This document shows positions 21,854 to 25,411 of a stretch of DNA of 25,411 nucleotides, piece after piece. The position numbers were made by a program, and so were the translations under genes. The stretch is from an uncultured Pseudomonadota bacterium (GTDB lineage Bacteria; Pseudomonadota; Gammaproteobacteria; Burkholderiales; SG8-39). The notes under the pieces were generated by a model that worked only from the letters and a program-made list of their open reading frames with translations, was not told where the DNA came from and made no database searches. Each line of letters opens with the position of its first letter. Position 1 is the first letter of the stretch. Where the stretch lies: positions 1 to 25,411 of the forward strand of contig CAITSH010000354.1 in assembly GCA_903895005.1 (NCBI GenBank), read 5' to 3'.

Positions 21854-22282
21854 ATGAAGAACGTCGGGCAAATCCTGGAAGAAAAGAAACACCCGTTGCT
21901 GCACGTGTCGCCCGATGCGACCGTGTTTGAAGCCCTGGGGCTCATGGCGGAAAATAACGTCGGCGCCCTTGTCGTGCTCGAGGGTGAGAAGCTGGCCGGA
22001 ATTTTTTCCGAACGTGACTATGCACGCAAGATCATCCTGATGGGCAGGTCCTCGAAAGACACTAGGGTGAGCGAAATAATGACCGCCCGGGTTCTTTGCG
22101 TGGGCCCGGCGCAGTCGATACAGGAGTGCATGGCGCTCATGACTGAAAAGCGCATCCGCCACCTGCCTGTGCTCGATCATAAGAAAATGGTGGGCGTCAT
22201 TTCAATAGGTGACATCATCAAGGAAGTGATTTCGGAGCAGAAATACATCATCGCCCAGCTCGAGAGCTACATTCACCAGTAG
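21854..22282 (+). CDS. Two-CBS-domain protein
   Basis: This 142-residue soluble protein consists of a tandem pair of CBS motifs forming one Bateman module. CBS1 is at about residues 15-65 (V-S-P-D-A-T-V-F-E-A-L-G-L-M and L-A-G-I-F-S-E-R-D-Y-A-R-K). CBS2 is at about 75-130 (I-M-T-A-R-V, Q-S-I-Q-E-C-M-A-L-M-T and V-G-V-I-S-I-G-D-I-I-K). Both halves have the G-(I/V)-(F/I)-S-x-(R/G)-D end motif that binds adenosyl ligands such as AMP, ATP or SAM. No catalytic domain is attached, so it probably acts as an energy-state sensor for an unknown partner. GAGGGAGG lies before ATG 21854. It follows the iorAB terminator, so it should have its own promoter in the 21706-21845 interval. Confidence 0.9.
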   Translation: MKNVGQILEEKKHPLLHVSPDATVFEALGLMAENNVGALVVLEGEKLAGIFSERDYARKIILMGRSSKDTRVSEIMTARVLCVGPAQSIQECMALMTEKRIRHLPVLDHKKMVGVISIGDIIKEVISEQKYIIAQLESYIHQ

Positions 22283-22329
22283 CCCAAGCGCCCGACGCGG
22301 GTTTGGCACCGCGCCACGCACCGCAAATG

Positions 22330-22360
22330 CGAAGCCCCGCGAGAACGTCGCAGGGCTTCG
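22330..22360. repeat. 13-bp near-perfect hairpin downstream of the CBS gene
   Basis: CGAAGCCCCGCGA at 22330-22342 pairs with TCGCAGGGCTTCG at 22348-22360, with one C-A mismatch and a 5-nt loop. It lies 48 nt after the CBS gene stop. No U-run follows, so termination is possible but not shown. Confidence 0.45.
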
Positions 22361-22408
22361 GTAAAACGCCACTTCGGTGGCTTCAGTCTGGCACGCTAGG
22401 CGCCGTAT

Positions 22409-22447
22409 GCCGGCCTGTTGGACAGCTTGTGGCTGTCGCCGGCTTTT
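22409..22447 (+). terminator. Bulged GC-rich hairpin followed by TTTT
   Basis: GCCGGC at 22409-22414 pairs with GCCGGC at 22438-22443, and GACAGC at 22421-22426 with GCTGTC at 22432-22437, leaving a 6-nt bulge on one side. TTTT follows at 22444-22447. It could terminate read-through from the CBS gene, but the bulge and short U-run weaken the case. Confidence 0.35.
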
Positions 22448-22485
22448 GAGTCGCTATGTAGTGAATTTCATCTATAGAACGCCCC

Positions 22486-22548
22486 CCACAATTGCGTAAC
22501 CCAAATTGTGGTGCCAGACCCTGCAGGGATCGCCATGGCACCCTTTTT
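22486..22548 (+). other. Tandem hairpins ending in a T-run (terminator or small-RNA 3' end)
   Basis: CCACAATT/AATTGTGG at 22486-22493 and 22504-22511 is followed by GGTGCCA/TGGCACC at 22510-22516 and 22536-22542. The second stem encloses the palindrome CCCTGCAGGG. Five T residues follow at 22544-22548. The second stem plus T-run is terminator-like. Together they would fit the 3' end of a short structured transcript, but I see no promoter to prove one. Confidence 0.3.
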
Positions 22549-23028
22549 AAAACACGGCCAAACCGCGACAACAAGATTAATGAAAACGCGCTTTGACCTT
22601 CGCTCCGGCTCGCCGGTTCGAACGATCCCGAACTGCGGTCGATGGCAGTCGCCACTCATTCGCATCAGGTTCACCCGCAACTCGGGGCGAACGCAACAGC
22701 GGAATTTTTGTGCAGCAACCAGATGGCCTCTTCGTGCGGGAAATTCATCCGACTCCGTATCACCGGAGCGATTTCAGTAAGCGCCTTCCAAATCACGATG
22801 TCAAGGACATGTCTGATGTTCGCGCATTTGAATTTAATGCCCCGGAATTTGATGCGTTGCAAAAATTCCGGTGATGCTGACATCTTCGCGGGACATTCAG
22901 GAGGCGCAAAGTGCGGTACCGAACAGAATGTCGCGCGCAGAAAACAAACAATGTCCCGACGAACCACTCGGTTCGCGACAGGCACGGCGCAACACCGCGT
23001 CGCGCCTCCCGTTCCCCGGAGGTTCGCA

Positions 23029-23190
23029 ATGATCAAAAAACTTTATGCGGTACTTTTCGCCACGCTGTTCCTTTTCGGCCTGCTCGCACCGCTATCTGGA
23101 TGCAACACCATGGAAGGCGCCGGCAAGGACATCGAAATCGGTGGCAAGGCCATCAAGGACGAAGCCAAAGAGCAAAAATCCAGGATGTAA
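23029..23190 (+). CDS. Entericidin-family small lipoprotein
   Basis: This 53-residue lipoprotein has a basic start (M-I-K-K-L-Y), a hydrophobic segment, and the lipobox L-S-G-C with C25. The short mature part is N-T-M-E-G-A-G-K-D-I-E-I-G-G-K-A-I-K-D-E-A. The N-T-x-x-G-x-G-x-D-I-x-x-G-G-x-A-I pattern is that of EcnA/EcnB entericidins and their many proteobacterial relatives. In Escherichia coli EcnB is linked to stationary-phase lysis; elsewhere these act as small envelope-stress lipoproteins. GGAGG stands 6 nt before ATG 23029, which fixes this start inside a longer open frame. No partner gene lies beside it, and it converges with the DUF1223 gene 53 nt away. Confidence 0.88.
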   Translation: MIKKLYAVLFATLFLFGLLAPLSGCNTMEGAGKDIEIGGKAIKDEAKEQKSRM

Positions 23191-23243
23191 GGACACGGGG
23201 CGAAAAAGCGGGCGCTGGCATCCCCAAAGCCCCGAACGCGGGG

Positions 23244-24032
23244 TCAGCTGCGGCAGTAGGGCAGCGCGAGCGCCTGCAGCACCTCACCCGTTTTCTGGTT
23301 TTGCACGAAGGCCACCGCGCCGGTCTTGCCGCGCTCGGCCGCGCCCAATGCGGTACTGAGATTCACCGCCGCGCGCCCCGCGGCATCGAACGCGATCGGG
23401 CCGCTCCATTCGCGTGCAACGTAATCATGCATCAAGGTTGCGCCCCTGTTTTCACCGGCGCTGACTTCGCTTTTGAGTTCATTCTGATAAAAAGCGAGGT
23501 ACAGGATGGCATCGGCGCGATCCTCGGGCCTCGGCGCAACGGCCGTACCCCTGACCTCGATCCGCCCGGCACCGGTGTCACGTAATTCCAGTTCTATGCG
23601 CGCCCGGGCCGGCTGCGCATTGATACGCTTCACCTCATCGCCAAGGCCGCCAGCGGACCAGCGCCGGAAATCGCGACCGGCAAGCATCACCTGCGGCGTG
23701 TAGACGACGTTTGACCGGTTGATCGCATTGGCTTCCTTTTGCCGCGCGCTGAATAAGGGTTTGGCATAAGGGTCTTTCCAGCCGATGTAATCCCAATAGT
23801 CGACGTGCAGGGACAAGGCCACCGCATTCGCGGCACCAATGCCGCTTGCCGGAAGTGTGCGCAGCCAGCGATCGGCCGGCGGACAACTGTCACAGCCCTC
23901 CGAAGTGTAAAGCTCGACCAATGCAACGGTGCCGGTACCACTTTGGGCGCTGCATAATGCAAGCGCCGGAAAGGGGGCGATCACGCCGGCGACCATGCCA
24001 GCGGTTACGAACTGGGAAAACCACGTTTTCAT
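23244..24032 (-). CDS. DUF1223 thioredoxin-like secreted protein
   Basis: This 262-residue protein has a signal peptide ending near residue 26 (F-P-A-L-A-L-C). The DUF1223 hallmark then follows: V-E-L-Y-T-S-E-G-C-D-S-C-P-P-A-D at residues 39-54, with the C47-x2-C50 pair. Further family motifs are H-V-D-Y-W-D-Y-I-G-W-K-D-P and V-Y-T-P-Q-V-M-L-A-G. The fold is thioredoxin-like and the CxxC implies periplasmic redox work, but no substrate is established for the family. Length is normal. GAGGAG lies 5 nt before ATG 24032. It is transcribed alone, converging with the entericidin gene and diverging from the MFS gene. Confidence 0.88.
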   Translation of the reverse strand: MKTWFSQFVTAGMVAGVIAPFPALALCSAQSGTGTVALVELYTSEGCDSCPPADRWLRTLPASGIGAANAVALSLHVDYWDYIGWKDPYAKPLFSARQKEANAINRSNVVYTPQVMLAGRDFRRWSAGGLGDEVKRINAQPARARIELELRDTGAGRIEVRGTAVAPRPEDRADAILYLAFYQNELKSEVSAGENRGATLMHDYVAREWSGPIAFDAAGRAAVNLSTALGAAERGKTGAVAFVQNQKTGEVLQALALPYCRS

Positions 24033-24221
24033 GCCGGCTCCTCGGGTGTCAGGGTTGTGCGGTCATGGCGGCCACGGCGCCTTCATGCAGTTTAGTCGCC
24101 GGTCTGTTTCAAAACTTACATCTTTTGCATTGATTTGCCGCTCGGGCCGGCGCAAGTCCATAATGCAATCAGAATCCCTCCCCCAGATGCACGCTTTGCT
24201 CCCTCCCCGCCAGCAGCAACA

Positions 24222-25397
24222 ATGAACCGCCCCGGATCCGATCCGCTGGGCTTTGCCGCGCTGGCGCCGTTTTTCCTCAGCTCCTTTTCGTGGAATTTCG
24301 CGCTCGGTTCGACCTACATCCTGGTGCCTCTGTTCGCCCGTTCGCTGGGGATGAGCGGCGTTCAGATTGGTACCGTCGTGGCGCTGCCGGTGGTGCTTCA
24401 GATCATACTGAATCTCGTCGGCGGCGCGTTCTCAGACCGACTTGGCGGGAAGAACCTCGCGATGGCCGCTTGTGCCATCACCGTGTCGTCGGCCCTGCTC
24501 TTCATGGTGGCCGACAATTTCCTTGTCATTTTCGCGGCGCAACTGCTGATGATCACGGCCCGCGCCATGTTCTGGCCGGCAACCTGGTCGATGGCGAGCC
24601 AGTTGCCGGGTTCGTCCGGCGTACATATGGGCCGGCTTAATGGAGCCACGAATGCGGGTCAGATTTGCGGCACCGCCAGCGCCGGCTTCATCATCCTCCA
24701 GGCCGGATTTCGTGCCGGCTTTGCCGCCATGGCAACGGCCGCGCTGATTGCGCTGATACTCAACCAGGTGTTCCGCCATGCGGCCAGGCCTCGCGGCGGA
24801 CACCAGCCGATGATCGCCACCTACCGTATGCTGCTCAAAAGGCGCAGCATCCGCTTCGCCATGCTGTGCGCTTACGTTTCGGCGCTGCCCATTTCGCTGT
24901 CGTTTTCGTTTTATCCGATACTGATGGTCGAACAGGGGTTCGATGCTGACGCCACCGGAGCGCTCATTTCGCTGCGCGCGGTCGGCGCCATCGCCGGCGG
25001 CCTGGTTGCGGGACACTTGGTAAAGCAGGTGCGCGCAACCCGGGTGCCGCTGCTCGCGGCGATGGCGACAGGCTCATGCGTCGCGCTGGCTGCTGCGTTC
25101 ACACAGCCAACCGTAATCGCGGTGTTCATGCTCGGCCTGGGGGCCGGTTCCGCGCTGATGACGATTTATTTCCAGATGCTCATCAGCAAGGTGAGCGCCA
25201 GCGAAACGCGTGGCTCGGCGATGGCTCTGGGCGGCATCGGATGGGGTGTTTCACACTTTTCGACACCCTTGTTGATGGGCTTTTTCAAGGACTGGCTGGA
25301 CATTCACACAGCGTTCTACATAATAGGTGCCATCGCGCTGCTTTGCGGCCTGGCACTGATACCGCTGCAACGCTGGGCCTTCGCCAGGCCGGAATGA
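24222..25397 (+). CDS. MFS transporter
   Basis: From ATG 24222 this is a 391-residue protein with about twelve predicted membrane helices in two six-helix halves, joined by a basic loop near residues 185-205 (R-H-A-A-R-P-R-G-G). The first cytoplasmic loop carries a degenerate MFS motif A, G-G-A-F-S-D-R-L-G-G-K. The second half has G-A-I-A-G-G-L-V-A-G-H-L as its counterpart. The frame is open upstream to a TTG at 24135, but that part is Pro/Arg-rich and not membrane-like, so I prefer 24222, where no strong ribosome site is seen. Substrate is unknown; drug or metabolite efflux is typical of this group. It ends 14 nt before the window edge. Confidence 0.85.
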   Translation: MNRPGSDPLGFAALAPFFLSSFSWNFALGSTYILVPLFARSLGMSGVQIGTVVALPVVLQIILNLVGGAFSDRLGGKNLAMAACAITVSSALLFMVADNFLVIFAAQLLMITARAMFWPATWSMASQLPGSSGVHMGRLNGATNAGQICGTASAGFIILQAGFRAGFAAMATAALIALILNQVFRHAARPRGGHQPMIATYRMLLKRRSIRFAMLCAYVSALPISLSFSFYPILMVEQGFDADATGALISLRAVGAIAGGLVAGHLVKQVRATRVPLLAAMATGSCVALAAAFTQPTVIAVFMLGLGAGSALMTIYFQMLISKVSASETRGSAMALGGIGWGVSHFSTPLLMGFFKDWLDIHTAFYIIGAIALLCGLALIPLQRWAFARPE

Positions 25398-25411
25398 GAT
25401 GCGGCAGGCCG

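Larger units (their letters stand above)
22283..23028. other. 746-nt gap rich in hairpins, no recognised gene
   Basis: Composition is visibly more AT-rich than the neighbours in its second half. No open frame here matches a family I know. The frame 22593-22874 (+) has a somewhat protein-like second half but only a TTG start, and it is left uncalled. Several inverted repeats are listed separately. Two more lie near the downstream gene: GCATT/AATGC at 22824-22840 and CCGGAATTT/AAATTCCGG at 22842-22871, the latter with an inner TGC/GCA step. The region may hold a decayed gene, a small RNA or a long leader of the entericidin-like gene. Confidence 0.4.

Noticed and set aside
22615..22622. GGTTCGAA resembling a tRNA T-loop
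   Set aside because: The flanking bases do not form the 5-bp T-stem, and no acceptor or anticodon arm can be drawn.
22593..22874. A 93-codon plus-strand frame in the hairpin-rich gap
   Set aside because: The start is TTG without a ribosome site, the first half looks non-coding, and I recognise no family in the second half. It is kept only as a note within the gap entry.

Overview
The window is about 25.4 kb of high-GC DNA with tightly packed genes. It reads as a chromosomal segment of a betaproteobacterium, most likely Burkholderiales-like. This rests on gene content, not on any rRNA marker: a TctC/Bug solute receptor, an IorAB-type molybdenum hydroxylase, an entericidin-like lipoprotein, a small bacterial eRF1-like protein and a QmcA/NfeD pair. 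I see no tRNA, rRNA, CRISPR array, insertion sequence or phage gene.

Layout. Bases 1-59 hold the last codons of an SDR oxidoreductase. An EamA/DMT exporter (124-990, +) and a cysteine synthase (1089-2006, +) follow. A Sel1-type periplasmic protein (2080-2889, -) and a ModA-like binding protein (3328-4089, +) diverge from a structured 438-nt gap. A small membrane protein (4293-4514, -) comes next, then a 686-nt gap carrying what looks like the 3' remnant of a GMC oxidoreductase. A Tat-exported lipoprotein amidohydrolase (5201-6637, +), an orphan response regulator (6814-7410, +) and a convergent DEDDh exonuclease (7407-7934, -) close this part.

The core is a block of nine minus-strand genes from 16119 down to 8081. 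In transcription order they encode an EthD-domain protein, a Rieske oxygenase, a glutamine-synthetase-like ligase, a [2Fe-2S] ferredoxin, LigA-like and LigB-like extradiol dioxygenase subunits, an isochorismatase-type hydrolase, an ACMSD/LigW/LigY-type amidohydrolase and a TctC/Bug receptor. Several junctions are 2-21 nt gaps or ATGA overlaps. I infer an aromatic catabolic operon: uptake, ring hydroxylation or O-demethylation, meta ring cleavage, then hydrolysis or decarboxylation. The gamma-glutamyl-ligase-like gene and the isochorismatase-type hydrolase suggest a nitrogen-containing substrate. I do not recognise this combination as a described pathway, and it is the best candidate here for a new system. 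No ferredoxin reductase or transcriptional regulator lies within the block.

Downstream, on the minus strand, are an eRF1-like protein, a DksA/TraR zinc-finger protein and the QmcA-NfeD membrane pair. On the plus strand lie IorA-IorB (18935-21650) ended by a clear intrinsic terminator, a two-CBS-domain protein (21854-22282), a 746-nt hairpin-rich gap and an entericidin-like lipoprotein (23029-23190). A DUF1223 thioredoxin-like protein (23244-24032, -) and an MFS transporter (24222-25397, +) end the window.
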